A stretch of 64,000 nucleotides of DNA from Portulaca oleracea (GCA_029582165.1 CM055877.1:25046355-25110354), one strand, 5' to 3'. Shown: positions 33,302 through 46,300, counted from the stretch's first letter. Program-made: numbers and translations. The notes: generated from the letters alone by a model not told the origin.

Positions 33302-36300
33302 CTTTGCGTTGCCCTCACCCCTGCCTTGTTACCCGCTGCAAGGGCAAAACTTTCCTCCATCCCCATCCTAGTTGGGTCCCCTACCCCGAGGAAGCTCTCT
33401 CGAGGAGGAGAGCGGGACTCACACTAAGGGTGCGTTTGGTAAGATTCCTAGGAAAATTTTTCCCGGGAAAAAGTTTCACTGGAAAGTTTTCCATTGGAAA
33501 TATTTCCCCGGGAAAAATTTCCCTTAACCCCCCTAAGGAATATTTTCCCTAGGAAAACCTTGCAAATGGTGGGCCCCTTGTAAAAACTTCCCCGAGGTCA
33601 ATGTATAACCAAACATGGGGAAAATAAGTTAACTCGGGAAAATTGACCATTTCCCCGGGGTTTTTGACTAAACAAATGCACTATAAGACAAAACCGAGTG
33701 GGAGTGATGATTTTGGGTTAGGGAGAATAGGTTACTCACATAGAGGTTTTGACTAACTAAAATTATAAACTACCTCTGATATTATGTATATAAATCAGAG
33801 ACCCGAATACGTGGTAGGTAATTTTTCCCATGACGAAACAGGGTTAGGGACAGGGAAAATTTTGCTCACATCCCCGTCCCTTCTTCGCACGGGTAATTAG
33901 TATTTTGCCACATCCCCATCCATATCCCCTCTGGGGTGGGGTTTTTCCACGGAGCGAGGTGAGGCCCAAGGAAAGACGGGGATTCCCCCCAATGTCCTCC
34001 CTGCGTTCACATGTTGGTATAAACTTACGTTTAGCGATTTTTTCAAAGTGCATCAGAAAATTAAAAAAAAAAACATACCTTTAAATTAAGGAGTACCCTA
34101 AAACTTGAATCGAAAATGCGAATAAGGTATGATTTATAAAATTAGGAATTTGCTTAAAAGATGAGGTAAGGTTCTTAAAATTTAGGATCCAATACAGATA
34201 AATAAAGGCAAGGTTCCTACTTTTAGGGAGGATATCATGATCTGTAGATCCAATTATATATATTCAAATTTATGCAACTAGTATTATGAACAATAACTTA
34301 TTCAACAATCTTTTTTTCCATGTTATCTAATTTAGTTACGCAAATAAATCAAACAATCAATACACAAAAAATAACCATCTGAGATTTTCTTAAATGCAAC
34401 ATGAATAGTTCAATGACATTTCCTTCAAATATAAGATAAATATCAAGTTTTAAAATGTGGAAAAAAAAACCTTAAAATGAGGAAAAATAATGCATCCAAA
34501 TATGTGTTGATTATTGAGGATCACAAGTATAAAAGTATCATATAATAAGTCTAATGTAGTAATGTATAAATGGGCATTATATAATTTAAGGAAGAAAATC
34601 ATAGAAGATTTGAAATTATGTAAAAAAAAAAGGTAATATTAATAATAATATCACAAAAGATTTATTTCCAGTTCTAAATTAAACTGGCAACCCTCAATTC
34701 ATGATTTATTTGTTATATCAAACATGACAATCCTTTTGCATTAAAAAAAATGTGACAACTCCAATTTAATGACGAAAGAAATAACATGAATGATATATAT
34801 TTTTGTCAAGTGACTTTATACTAAGCATTTTTAAAGAATAAAGATGGGTTCAACCTCACATTTTGCATCAAAAAAATATATTATTTGTGTAAGTTTCTTG
34901 ATATCGGTAGAGATGTGGTTTGAAGCGATTGAAATGACTAATGTTGATTTGTGGAACCAATTATCGAACTTTAAAGTTGTTTCCATAATTGTTTGTTAAG
35001 CGTTACAATTTAAATTAAACATTATTTAATTACATTGAACTTTTATTTATATGCTATGTTGATCTCTATTTAATAAGTTATTCAAAAAAAATTATGTTTC
35101 ATCTACCAAAAAAATTTATGTTTTAGTAGTATCATACCCTTTATCTATGGAAAGAAGTGTATTAGACCATGTACGGAAATGAGAACTTTGCATTGGAACA
35201 TGTGCCTGAGAGTTGAGTTCCTATGCAACAAGGAATGAAGATATAATACTCACATTCCCGGAACACTGCAGTGTTCCTCCACACTATGTTTATTTCTTTT
35301 CTTTTTTTTTTGTTTTTCAACTACTCAAAGACTGACATGTGTCCTATTGCTGTAGGGAAATAAATATTTTAAAGTAAAAAAAGTAGGAATGAGTTCCTAT
35401 TGCTATAGAAAAAATAAAATAAAGTTCCAAAAAGTAGGAATGATGGATGATGTGCAAAGAGGAGACCGCCAGTTTCATTCCAAAAACAAGATCATCATTG
35501 CATTTGCTTTTGCGTTATGCTTATAACCCTCTATTTCTTTAAATTTGGTGTATTACCCATAGTTATTAAGATTTTGATCCAAATTTATGATCCTACGATT
35601 TTACGATCCAAAAAACTATCATAACTCTTATTAGAATATTAAAGCTGTTAGGATCTTACGATCCTTTTTTTGCCTGAACATTATATGTTAGAATCGCAAC
35701 ACGATTCTGTGATCTTACAATTCGATCCAAGACCCTACATTCCTACATGAATATGATAACGTTTGATTGTTTTCACATATTATAGATATAAAATTCTATC
35801 GTAATAGTATAAATTTTGTATTAAAGTTGTCCACTGAAATACAATTCAATGTACTATTTCATTTTTAGTGAATATTTGTTAAGATTTTAAGTATTATAGC
35901 TTTTTTCGCTATTTGCCTAATGTATAATCTTACAATTCTTGATTTGATTCTACGATTTCGATTCTAACTACACTCACCGATCATAAGTAGAATCTCTATT
36001 CTAACAACCTTGGTATTATCTATGGCCTTGGTTTTATAAGCATGTGAGATGTTTAGACCTTACCACACATGTGCACCGCTTTTCCGTCCAAGCTAGATGT
36101 TGATCGGGTTGGACAAAGTTTTACACATGCCCATGAGTGCACTTGTTCAAAACTTAATGCCCTAAGCTTTGGAGGATGATCAGTTATGTTGATTTACACT
36201 TAAGTCTAACAATAATCACCTTTCGTGTTTACATGACTACATGCTCTTTATTTTGTAACTTCCGTCTCCTTACCCCCCCCCCCCATCCTAGTACCCATGC

Positions 36301-36330
36301 ACCTGGCCTGATCCCAACTCCTAAACCTAG
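33302..36330. other. Gene-free AT-rich DNA with MITE-like fragments
   Basis: 33302-33420 and 33820-34040 are GC-richer transposon debris (CATCCCCATCC words) that appears to continue the repeat interrupted at 29703. 33428-33690 starts GGGTGCGTTTGGTAAG and ends with the roughly inverted CTAAACAAATGCAC; many GGGAAAA/TTTTCCC arms make it fold back, as in hAT-type MITEs. 35560-36015 is rich in TTACGATCC/GATTCTACGATT words, another likely MITE. No gene is seen. Confidence 0.5.
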
Positions 36331-36339
36331 ACCCTGTTT

Positions 36340-36658
36340 GACAATCTGTTGATAGCTGGTAATTATTAGTTGTTAGTTTGTAGTTGTTAACAAGTAGCTG
36401 TTTGGATTAGCTGTTTACTTTAGCCATTTGAGTTAGCTGATTACAGGACAAGTGTTTGATCAAGTAGCTTTTTGTGAAAAGTTTTCTCAAAAGGCTTCAT
36501 CAATTAGATTTTTGAAAACTAACTTATTAGGTCTAAAAAAACTAAAATAAAAAGGTACTTACAAACACCTCAACTAAGTTTTTAAGCTTAGTCAAAAGCT
36601 AACAGTATTCAAAAAGTTAAAAGCTACCCAAAAAGTTGGGTAGGCAAACACCCTCTAG
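36340..36658. mobile_element. hAT-type MITE with TAGACCCTGTTTG ends
   Basis: It starts TAGACCCTGTTTGACAA near 36339 and ends GGCAAACACCCTCTA near 36657, imperfect inverted repeats. The inside is rich in GTAGCTGTTTGGATTAGCTG words and AAAAGCTA words that pair with each other. The right end has been used as the target of the SINE that follows. Confidence 0.5.
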
Positions 36659-36897
36659 TTGCCAATCACCTCTTGCCTGAGTGCTCAGGCAAGAGGTCCA
36701 CCTCCTACCCCAGGTGTCCAGGGTTCGAATCATGGGGACGACATCTTTCCCTTACCATTTCGGAGAGTGCTATGGGTTGGAGTGGGGCCCATCTTTTTAG
36801 GCCATCGGCATCCCCTACCCCATCCGTTACAGGCCTATTGGGTTGTGTACCCATTAGATAGGGGCCCGATAGATTGGACTATTACCCTATGTGAAAA
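36659..36897 (+). mobile_element. tRNA-derived SINE with target-site duplication
   Basis: The 5' part is tRNA-like: an A-box-like TGCCTGAGTGCTCAGGC near 36674 and a B box GGTTCGAAT at 36722-36730 within GTGTCCAGGGTTCGAATCAT. The 3' end is a short A-run. Flanks AAACACCCTCTAG (36646-36658) and AAACACCCCCTAG (36898-36910) are a 13-bp target duplication with one difference. Length of about 240 bp is normal for a plant SINE. It is not a functional tRNA gene because the anticodon arm cannot be formed. Confidence 0.85.
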
Positions 36898-36910
36898 AAA
36901 CACCCCCTAG

Positions 36911-39299
36911 CTTATTATTTTATTCAACAGATACTTAGCTTGTTGCCATTCTTAAGTTTTAGATTAAACTCTTAGACTCATATTTCCTAGAATTATTAGG
37001 TATAATTCATCTTCAAACTACGTTAATAATTAATATAATAACGAACTACGAGAATTAAATTATGATAGATAGTAGTCGACTTTCTTTGTTGCTTTATGCC
37101 TAATTCAAAATTTTCACATATATGCCTAATTTGTAAATTGGTGATGGCATGTCAACATCATGTCTAACTCATGCATGTGATAAATAAATTATCATTTCAG
37201 AAAGTTAATTAATCTATACCTTGGACAAAATATCCAATAGCATCAACCACTAACATTATGGTCTAAAGGGTAATAGCCCTAAGGGTAGAACCTCGAAGGA
37301 TAAGCACAAGAATACCATGTGAAAGACCAAGCTCGATAGGGATGGCGATGGGTCGGGTTCGGGGCGGATAGAGTCGTACCTTCACCCGTACCCATTAATT
37401 TTCAAAATCAATACTCTTACCCTTACCCATCTTTAGCCGGGTACTAAAAATTAGTACCCTTACCCGTACCCATGATAAGTGTTATTTGTGACTATGTTTT
37501 TGGGGGTTTTCAATAGTGAATTGGGGATAGTTTTGAGTGTGAATCGTGATTTATATTCCAATTTCCCTACTACACTTGGTTTTTTATTTTTGATGCAAAT
37601 TTGTAGGTTTTGAGGTTAAAACACCAACATTCTCTCGATCTTTGGCAAGAATGAACACACCACGGGCCTCCACAGATGATGACCATACCATGGCATGAAT
37701 TTGGGACGAAACAGAGCGAAGAACTCACGACCACTGGCCACGATCGGCCCGTAGGGCTCGCATGTAATGTCCGTAGTACGGAGTTGCGCCATTCTATTCT
37801 CGCGAATAGAAAAAGATAGGTTGCGGCGATTATTTTGATTCATCTATCATTCTTCCTTCGTTCTAAAGCCGTCAAGGAGAGAAAGAGAGCCCTAATACTT
37901 CCATACTAATCCTCTTCCCCAATCCATCAAGATTCAAGATCGAATCGAGTCAAGAGAGACAAGGATCAAGATTCGAGAAGAAAGTAGCGGCGTTCGCAAA
38001 GAAGGTTCCACCCCGACATCGAAAGACTCGACGGGATTCTCTACGCAATTTGTTCTTTCTTTCATATTCCTTCTTTTTTTGAGATTTGATTGTGATGATT
38101 GGAACTTGTTTCGTGTTTTCATTGAATATGAGTGAGTAGATTTCTTGAATTCTAGGGTTTTATAACCCGAAACAATGTAGTTTGATTGAATGTTCTAGTT
38201 TAGGCATGAATTCTTGTTTTGAATCAATAGAAGGTTGTGTTTTCCATGTTCATGGGTGTTATTTAAGCGCTTGAATACTTGTGATTTGAGATTAACCTGA
38301 GAAGCACTGAAAGGTGAATTTGGATAATTTGACTACCAACCTTTCTACCTAGTTTTGTGAAATTTGAGAAAACAATAGCAGACTAGGGAACTTTTTTTAT
38401 AACCAGAATATTTAAGACCTTCAACTTTGATTAACTTGAAAAGCATACGAAAGTTGTAATTTAGGTTAGTTGAGGTAATTCTATTAGCATCGAAAGAGCA
38501 GTAGAGTTCTTATGGTTATCGTTCTTGATTCAGCCTTGAATGTATGATTGTGCAAGCTAGGTTTTAATAATCAAACTCTTTGTTAGGAAAGCAATTCCCT
38601 AGAAATCTTTCTCCCTTGATTGAATCCTAGATAATTTCCCTCCTTTGTTAGCTTTAATTAGTTTCTTAAAACCTTTCCAAATTAAAACTTTTTCCAAAAC
38701 CAAAACATGTTAGCTTAGCAATCACATAGAGAGCTAGTTTAATGCGTTGCTAATTGAGTCCCTGTGGGATCGACCTTGACGTGCTACTCATACACCGTGC
38801 ACTTGCGGCCCTGTCAACCCACCAGGTATGGGGGTATAACGGGTACTATTCGAGTATAAATAAAGATTAAATTATATCACCCATTTTATACTCATATGCA
38901 CAAATTTATGGATCATATTCATGTACTTCAACTACAATTTTAGTAAGACTGGAGGGACTGAGGGAGGACTGTCTGCAGCGACACTGTGAGTCATGAAGGA
39001 ACCCTAAACTAGCGTTCTTGATAGCTAAATGGAAAAAGGATCCACGAGGAAGTTTACTGAGTCCTTTAGATGTAGTGCAATAGTATGGGTTTTAAGTTTT
39101 TTTCCCTCAAAATTATGGATTGAATTACAGGCTGGGCTTGGACGTTGAGTATGGGATGCGGGGAGTGTGAGCGTTGTGACTTCGTTTTTTAAGTGTGGGT
39201 TGGGTACCCACCGGGTCCTCCTTTGTACCCGTACCCGTACCCATACCCAACCCGTACCCACATTTTTAAAAAAAATAGTACCCATACCCGTTTATCCCA
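36911..39299. other. Gene-free stretch with gypsy LTR-like and GTACCC-rich repeat fragments
   Basis: 37335-37480 and 38825-39300 hold ACCCGTACCC-type repeat sequence that looks like one element interrupted by 37500-38820. The latter ends in GTCCCTGTGGGATCGACC ... GTGCACTTGCGG (about 38758-38810), the common end of a class of plant gypsy LTRs. 37600-38120 contains small open frames with no recognisable product. No host gene. Confidence 0.5.
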
Positions 39300-39641
39300 A
39301 GTCGGAGGTACCCCAATATTTGGGGAAACTATTTTTCGATACCCCAACTTTTCAAAACTCATTTTCAGGTACCCTTACTTTTTGGGTTAGTAATTATTTG
39401 GTGCTTTTTTCGGCCATCAATTTATTAAGTGACCAAAATACCCTTATTCTTCATCTTTAAGGGTATTTCTTAAAAAATGAAAAATAAGGGTATTTTGGTC
39501 ACTTAACCAAATTGATGATTGAAAAAGCATCTAATAATTTCTAACCCTAAAAGTAAGAGTACCCCAAAATTAGTTTTGAAAAGTAAGGGGTAACTGAAAA
39601 ACATTTCACCAAAAGTTAGGGTACCTCCGAGTAATTTTTTG
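39300..39641. mobile_element. Fold-back MITE, copy B
   Basis: Same family as 14741-15100: GTCGGAGGTACCCCAATATT at the left, GGGTACCTCCGAGTAATTTT at the right, and an internal palindrome around AAGTGACCAAAATACCCTTA / TAAGGGTATTTTGGTCACTT. The outer tip present in copy A is missing on the left. Confidence 0.85.
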
Positions 39642-39654
39642 GTATTATTGCCAC

Positions 39655-41745
39655 CCCTAAAGCTTGATAACAAGAGCTCTCAACCAAGTTGCTTCCTTCG
39701 CACCTTTAGTAGCAACAACATACCCCACCTTTATAATAGATAAAACAACCACACACGACCAACATAAGAAATTAAGATATTGCCTGGAATAGACCTCCTT
39801 TGTCAAGATCACTGCCATAATTAGGGTCAACAAATACTAAAACGTCACAAGTTGTCACTAGGATCATATCAAACACCAAACCTTTGCCAATTGTACCCTT
39901 CACATAACAAAGGATACAATCCACATTTGTTTCGTAACTCTTACTAATTTTATGCGTATAACAACTTACCACGTTGACAACATGTGACTATTAAGATCTA
40001 ATGCTCGCCATAACATACATAAAACTACCAACACCATAGGAATGAGGGACGTTGGACATTTTCTTAATATCCTTCTCAAATTATGGGTAAGATTAAATAG
40101 AAAATTTGAAATGTGCAGCAAGAGGTGCAGACGCAGGTTTGCAATGATTCATATTAAAATCTGTCAAGACGTACTGATATGTCACAAGTGCCCGTATGTA
40201 TTATAGCATAAATCAAGTTCGTTCCCACAGATACTCGCTCAACAACCCACCAACATAGCCCTCTAACTAATTGCTAAGTCGATCGATTTTCTGATGTTTT
40301 CTATTAGACTAATTCAAACTATTAAAGCAAATAATTCTGTGGATTAATCAAACATATCAAAAATTTCAGGGGATAAACCTAAGTTGCTAAAAAAAATCAA
40401 TCAAGTGGATTGAATATGCATTTCACTAATTTGGAACATTCAAGGATCGATAATCGCATAAAGTCCTTCATAACGATCTTTCAAAAAAAGAAGTGAATAG
40501 CAAAGCCAATCACTTACTTTTATGGATACTTCAACTTTAACTAAGTTAATAATCAAATTATCAAATAATCCACAATTCAAAACCTCTATCTCTAGTCAAC
40601 AGTAGAGCTAGTTTAGCATAAGTTTTCCAATTCTCAAATTTCTCATATCATTGCTTCATTCAAAAACCTACAACCGTACAATTGGTGATCAAGAAAAAAC
40701 AATGGCATACATATTCAAAGGTTAAATGGAATACATTCAAATCAAATTCATGCTTGTTCATTCCAACCAAAGTCAATTCATCGAAGCAACTATATAGTTT
40801 ATCCCCCAGACTAAGGGTAACTACTCATTACTCATATTCATAACTACAAAGAAGGTAAAATATACTCTAAAGAGCATGTAAGGTTGAGAAATAAACCAAA
40901 AAGTTAGGACACTAATCTTGATGGAAAATCTAGTAAGGAAGATTTTTCCCCGTAACTTCGAAACCAAGTTGATCAATCTTCAAAACTTCAATCTCTCTCC
41001 CTGTGATTATGGAGAAATTAGGGAGTATAGAGTGATGATAGATGATGATATGTAGCAAGGGTCGTGGATGATGATGAACAAAACCAAAAACCTTTGATTA
41101 TATAACAAAATGGCGAGAAGACAAAAAAATCTCAAAAGTCAAGCTGATACGAACCTTGGTAGGGTGAGATGCCCTTGTTGGCTTTAACACGACCCATGTT
41201 GCTCTAGTCGCTCGATTTCGAAGCTTCTGACTGAATGCATGGATCATGCACCCTTCTACACGATCTCTGTTTTATACAAGTTTGTGCACCCTTCTACACG
41301 ACTCGTGTTGACTGCAAGCAAGCTAAAAGAACCCTTGGGCCTCAGTTTTAGGCCTAGAGGTGAATTAACTTCTTCCTTTAAGCTCAAAACTTGGATTTTC
41401 TTGGTTATTTTCCCTGAATTTCCTATAAATCTCAACCAAACACCAAACCAAATATAATATGGGAATTGTGAGCATAAAATTATATATTTACACTATACAT
41501 TTCCCAGAATCACATAAAATCATCCAAGTTAACACTAAGCACTTATCAAGTATCTTTTCAAGGCATCTTCTTTTAGACATCTATCGCTTACCAACGTTTT
41601 GGTCTTTCTAAAGCTCCACACCATATACTTTCTTTGTTTCAACTTTCAACTAGGTCCTTTATCTCAAAACTCCTTAACGAGTTGAGATTTCAACTTGTCG
41701 GTAAACATTTATCCTTACGAGCAATAATAATCTTCAACATATAAA
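39655..41745 (-). pseudogene. Ty1/copia RT-RNase H relic (minus), split by an LTR-like insert
   Basis: On the minus strand 41745-41555 gives degenerate RT sequence (YMLKIIIARKDK, SLRSFEIKDLVES), matching DDMLI...FEMKDLG of copia RT. After the insert, 40090-39770 reads KMSNVPHSYGVGSFMYVM and YVKGTIGKGLVFDM, and about 39735-39665 reads VATKGAKEATWLRALVIKL, the RNase H part. Stops and shifts abound. The insert at about 40138-41546 separates the two halves. Confidence 0.7.
40138..41546 (-). mobile_element. Gypsy-type LTR (solo or fragment) on the minus strand
   Basis: On the minus strand it starts TGATAAGTGCTTAGTGTTAA and near its other end has a GTGGGAACGAACTTG word followed by TACGGGCACTTGTGACATAT, the common layout of Athila/gypsy LTR ends. 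It splits a copia relic. The segment AACACGACCCATGTTG near 41190 and ACACGACTCGTGTTG near 41298 resemble the palindromes in the copia LTR at 42.8 kb. I could not confirm a 5-bp target duplication. Confidence 0.5.
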
Positions 41746-42486
41746 AAAATAGTATAAATGGTTGTGCAGGTAGGCAAGTATATATTCTAGCGCCATGTTG
41801 GATCAACAAAAAATTGGTTTTACTATTAAAAAAAAAAAACTTAAGTCATATAACTTATACATTAAGGCCCAAAACTCTGAGTTTAATCTATACATATAGA
41901 AAGACAAAAAGTCTCATGTACGTTGGTTGTAAGATGAATTAAACACTTATGAGCACCATGTAAATTGAATGACTGATGTTGGTAGACTCCAAAGGCAAAT
42001 ATAGTGGAACCCCCCCCCCCCCCTTCTCCCATGCCTAAATACCTAGGTCCCTATTGACATATGTGTTAAGGGTCTTGAAATATCATTACATCATCTTTTC
42101 AAAGTTCAAACATTATGTATAATTTTGCATTTATAATTATAGATAGATGTATAAACATAGATTCACCTTAGAATATCTTTTAAATGTCTTAACTTAATGT
42201 GAAACTTATATTGTTGGATATGAAATTTATAATATTCATATATGTTAGTACATATTTAGGATAATAGAGTTTCATACTCCCTAGTCATTTTAGTGATAAA
42301 ATAAGTTAGATGTATTAATGAATGTCATATTGTTTCTTATGTTCCTTTAAACTTTTTATTATAAATATTTTATTATTGGCACGCATTTAGGAGGCGGGCT
42401 AGGGTTATGCTTAAGATAACTACGCTAACTAAACTTTGTTCAATTTAACAAATAAATGATGATAATAATAATAATGAGAGCTATAT

Positions 42487-42699
42487 TTTTTTTCGAAAAG
42501 TTACTGGGCAACAGCCCATTTATTCAAACCAAAGAGCCTCACGGCTCAGAGTACATAAGACCAAAGCTAACAGTGCATAAATGTTTCGGCCCAGCTCATC
42601 CAAAGCCCCATCGCAAAGACACACATAACCAAAATTACAACCCAACAAAAAGCCAAATTAAAAACTCCAAATAAGAAACCCCACCCAAAACTAGACTTA
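42487..42699 (-). mobile_element. LINE 3' end fragment (minus strand)
   Basis: On the minus strand the segment contains GGTTTGAATAAATGGGCTGT and ends in CTTTTCGAAAAAAAA, typical of plant LINE 3' UTR plus poly(A). No coding part remains. The copia element at 42705 is inserted immediately beside it. Confidence 0.5.
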
Positions 42700-42704
42700 T
42701 ATAT

Positions 42705-43376
42705 TGTTGGAAATATTTCAAGAGTATAAGACAATTATATAGCCTAAAGAATAAAGTATATTAAGTATAAGAATCATATATAAGTGAAACAATAAGAATA
42801 TGATCAACACGGGCGAAACAGGAAGCAACACGGGTCGTGTTGCCTTCCAGAGAGCAAGGAAAGAATTCTTGGGCTCAACACGGACCCGTGTTGATCCAAC
42901 ACGGGTCGTGTTGAAGGCCAGAATTGTTTTAATTGCTAACGGCTATATGATTTTGTGTAATTAGTGCTTGATATCGTTATTAAGCACAATTATTATGAGA
43001 TTGCAACAGCTATATGACTTGACTTGGTCAAGGTCATATTAAGGGTATAATCTCATCATTAAGGCTCTTGGTTACCCTTTGACTAGGGTATCCTAAGTGG
43101 GTGTTAATCTCCTATAAATAGGAGACATCCTAGGCTATTTGAGACACACCATTCTAAGCTAATCACAACCTCATTCTTGTCTAGACTGCAACTATACTTG
43201 AGTGATTCAAGTGAGAATCTATTTCTTGAGTGTTACAAGTGCTAAGTTTTATCCCTTTGAACATTTACGGTATAGTAAATAGTTCTTAAGGAAATTGAAT
43301 TCTAGGCCACAACTCTTAGCGTTATCCAAGCGAGTTTCCATTGTTCTATATACCGTTTACTCCCTTTCCTCCAACA
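42705..43376 (+). repeat. 5' LTR of the copia element
   Basis: 672 bp with TGTTGGA/TCCAACA ends. It carries palindromic CAACACGGGTCGTGTTG units at 42826-42842 and 42897-42913, a variant at 42876-42893, and a half unit at 42804. TATAAATA at 43113-43120 is the promoter; transcription should start near 43145, so U3 is about 440 bp. Confidence 0.95.
43113..43120 (+). promoter_or_regulatory. TATA box in the copia 5' LTR
   Basis: TATAAATA inside CTCCTATAAATAGGAG, conserved in the 3' LTR (about 48478-48485). It is the only good TATA box in the LTR and lies about 280 bp before the gag ATG. Confidence 0.8.
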
Positions 43377-43396
43377 ATCTTAAGAACTATTTAGTA
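43377..43396 (+). promoter_or_regulatory. Leader between LTR and gag ATG; non-tRNA-iMet primer binding site
   Basis: Only 20 bp separate the LTR from the gag ATG at 43397. They do not contain TGGTATCAGAGC or any TGG-initial tRNA complement. CTTAAGAACTATTTA (43379-43393), exactly where the primer binding site should be, is the perfect reverse complement of TAAATAGTTCTTAAG at 43276-43290 in the same LTR. Confidence 0.6.
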
Positions 43397-46300
43397 ATGG
43401 CCTCGCTACGTGATATGTCTAGAAATTTCCAAAAGCTAGAGCGCTTTGAAGGAGTGGATTTCCGGCGTTGGCAAAGCAAGATGCATTTCTTGCTAACGAC
43501 TCTCAATGTGGCATATGTGCTTAACATTGAGATCTCTCCCAAAGTGAATCAAGAACCTTCGGCCGAGAAGGTGACAACCGAGGAGTCTCCAAAAGAGGAT
43601 GCAATCGTCAAGATTTCCACGGGAGATAGAAGCAACAATCAAGTAAAAGACAAGGTGTCCGGAGAAGATGCGGAGGCTACTCGGCAAAGGCTCAAGATGG
43701 AGAATGACGACTACATTTGTAGATGATGTATTCTCAACGGGATGAGCGACACTCTCTTCGATGTCTATCAACATGTGGAGACGGCAAAGATGCTTTGGGA
43801 GATGCTTGAAGCTAAGTACATGTCGGAAGATGCGTCAAGTAAGAATTTTCTTGTTAGTCAATTCATGAAATTTAAGATGGATCATAATAGGAAAATTCTA
43901 GACCAATTCCATGAGATTCAACGTATTTTGAGTAACTTCAAGCAACATAATTTGAACATGGATGAAACCATAATCGTATCCTCTATTATTGACAAGCTAC
44001 CTTCTTCTTGGAATGAAACTCAAAGGGCTCTCATGCACCGGAAAGAGGCTATGTCTCTTGAAGGTTTGGCTAACCATCTTCGGATTGAAGAGGAGCTACG
44101 CCTACAAGATGGTACCAAAGAGAAATCTAAGGTCCATATGGTGCAAGAGAATAAGGGAAACAAGAATAAGAACAAGAGCCATAACAAAACTAGCAAGGGA
44201 ATTCAAAAGCCTAAGCAAGTTTGTTGGGAATGTGGCAAACCGAGGCACACAAAGAGAGAGTGTTACCAATGGAAAAAGAAGCATGGTCTTTTGAACAAAG
44301 ATACATCTAAGGGCAAGAGTAAGGAGAAGGAACCCAATTCCTTCGTGGCCATGATTAAGGATCATATTAACATGGTATCCATTGGTTGTAATGATTGGTA
44401 CATAGACTCGGGTGCGTCAAGGCATGTTTGCGTTGACAAGAGTTTATTCAAGACTCTCAAACCGGCGGATGATGGTGTAAAACTCTACATGGGCAATAAC
44501 CACCCGGTAAGTTCAAGGCATTGGGCAAGTGGAACTTGTTTTCACTTCCAGTAAATCTTTGCTTTTAAATGATGTGTATTTAGCTCCGGAAGTATGTAAG
44601 AATCTTGTATCCGGTTATCTCCTTAGCAAGTTTGGTTTTATGCAAGTTTATGATGGAGATAATTATGTACTTTCCAAGGGTGGGACTTTTTTAGGGAAGG
44701 GATATGCTTATGGGGAGATGTTTAAGTTGAATGCGAAAAGTAAAAATGGCATGATTTCCGCTTATATGCATGTGTCTACTTTGAATAAGTCTTTTCTATG
44801 GCATGCTAGATTAGGACATGTGAACTTTTCAAAGTTGAAAGAAATGTTTAATCTTGATTTAATTCCTAAGTTGAATGATGACATAGAAAAGTGTAAGACA
44901 TGCATGCTTAATAAAATCACCAAAAGTTCATTCTCAAGTGTAAAAAGAACTTCTAAATTGCTTGATTTAATTCATAGTAATTTAGGAGATTTTCATAGTA
45001 CACCTTCAATTGGTGGTAAAAAGTATTATGTGACATTCATTGATGATTATTCTAGATATTGTCAAGTTTATCTTTTGAGTTCTAAAGATGAAACACTTGA
45101 AAAGTTTAAAGTTTACAAAACTAGAAGTGAACTTCAATGTGAGATCTTGATTAAAACTTTAAGATCCGATAGGGGAGGGGAATATTATGATCCAAATTTT
45201 TTCCAAGAAACGGGCATTGTTCATGAAACAACCGCTCCGTATACACCACAACAAAATGAGGTTGCGGAAAGGAAAAATAGAACTTTAAAAGAAATGGTAA
45301 ATTCTATGTTGTCAAACTCCGGTTGAAGTAATGGATTTTGGGGTGAAGCCATGTTAACGGCTTGTTATATTTTGAATAGAGTTCCATTCAAAGGGAATTC
45401 TAGTACCCCATATAAGTTATGGAACAAAAGAAAGCCAAGTCTTAAGTATTTTAAGATTTGGGGTTGTAGGGCTATTGTAAGAGTATCGGAACCTAAGAAA
45501 AGGAAATTAGGTGAAAGAGGAATTGAGTGCATCTTTATAGGCTATGCTCAAGATAGCAAAGCTTATAGGTTTTTGGTGGTTGAGCCAAATGAGTACATTT
45601 CGGTGAATACCGTAATGGAATCAATAGATGCAATTTTTGATGAGACTAGGTTCTCTTCAATTCCTAGACCTAAAGAAATAACTCAAGATATTGTTCCTCT
45701 AATTGAGCCTCAAGATGAAAATCATGAGGGTACATCCATACAAGATGATCTTCCAACTCATGAGGTTATTCATGATGAAGAAGATGAAAGTATTGAGTTA
45801 AGAAGGAGTAAAAGATCAAGGAAACCAAAAGACTTTGGTTCGGACTTCTATGTTTATTTAGTAGAAGGTTCAAGGGACTCAGTTGAAAATGAGACCCTAT
45901 GTATGTACAACATAGATAAGGATCCTAAAGCTTTTAAGGAAGCTATGCAATCTCATGATGCTTCTTTGTGGAAAGAAGCGGTACAAGATGAGATTGATTC
46001 AATAATGGAAAACAATGTTTGGATATTGGTTGACTTTCCTCCGGGAAGTAAACCAATTACCTCCAAGTGGATCTTTTAAAGGAAAAGGAAAGTAGATGGT
46101 ACCGTTGAGAGGTATAAAGCTCGGTTGGTTGTAAGGGGCTTTACTCAAAAGTATGGTGTTGACTACTTTGATACATATGCACCGGTGGCTAGGATAGCTT
46201 CAATACGTGTATTGTTAGCTTTAGCTACTATCCATAAGCTAGTTATCCATCAAATGGATGTCAAGACGACATTCATAAATGGAGAACTAGAAGAGGAGGT

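Noticed and set aside
36659..36740. tRNA gene with B box GGTTCGAAT
   Set aside because: The A box is weak and no anticodon stem or acceptor pairing can be formed; an A-run and a 13-bp target duplication show a SINE.
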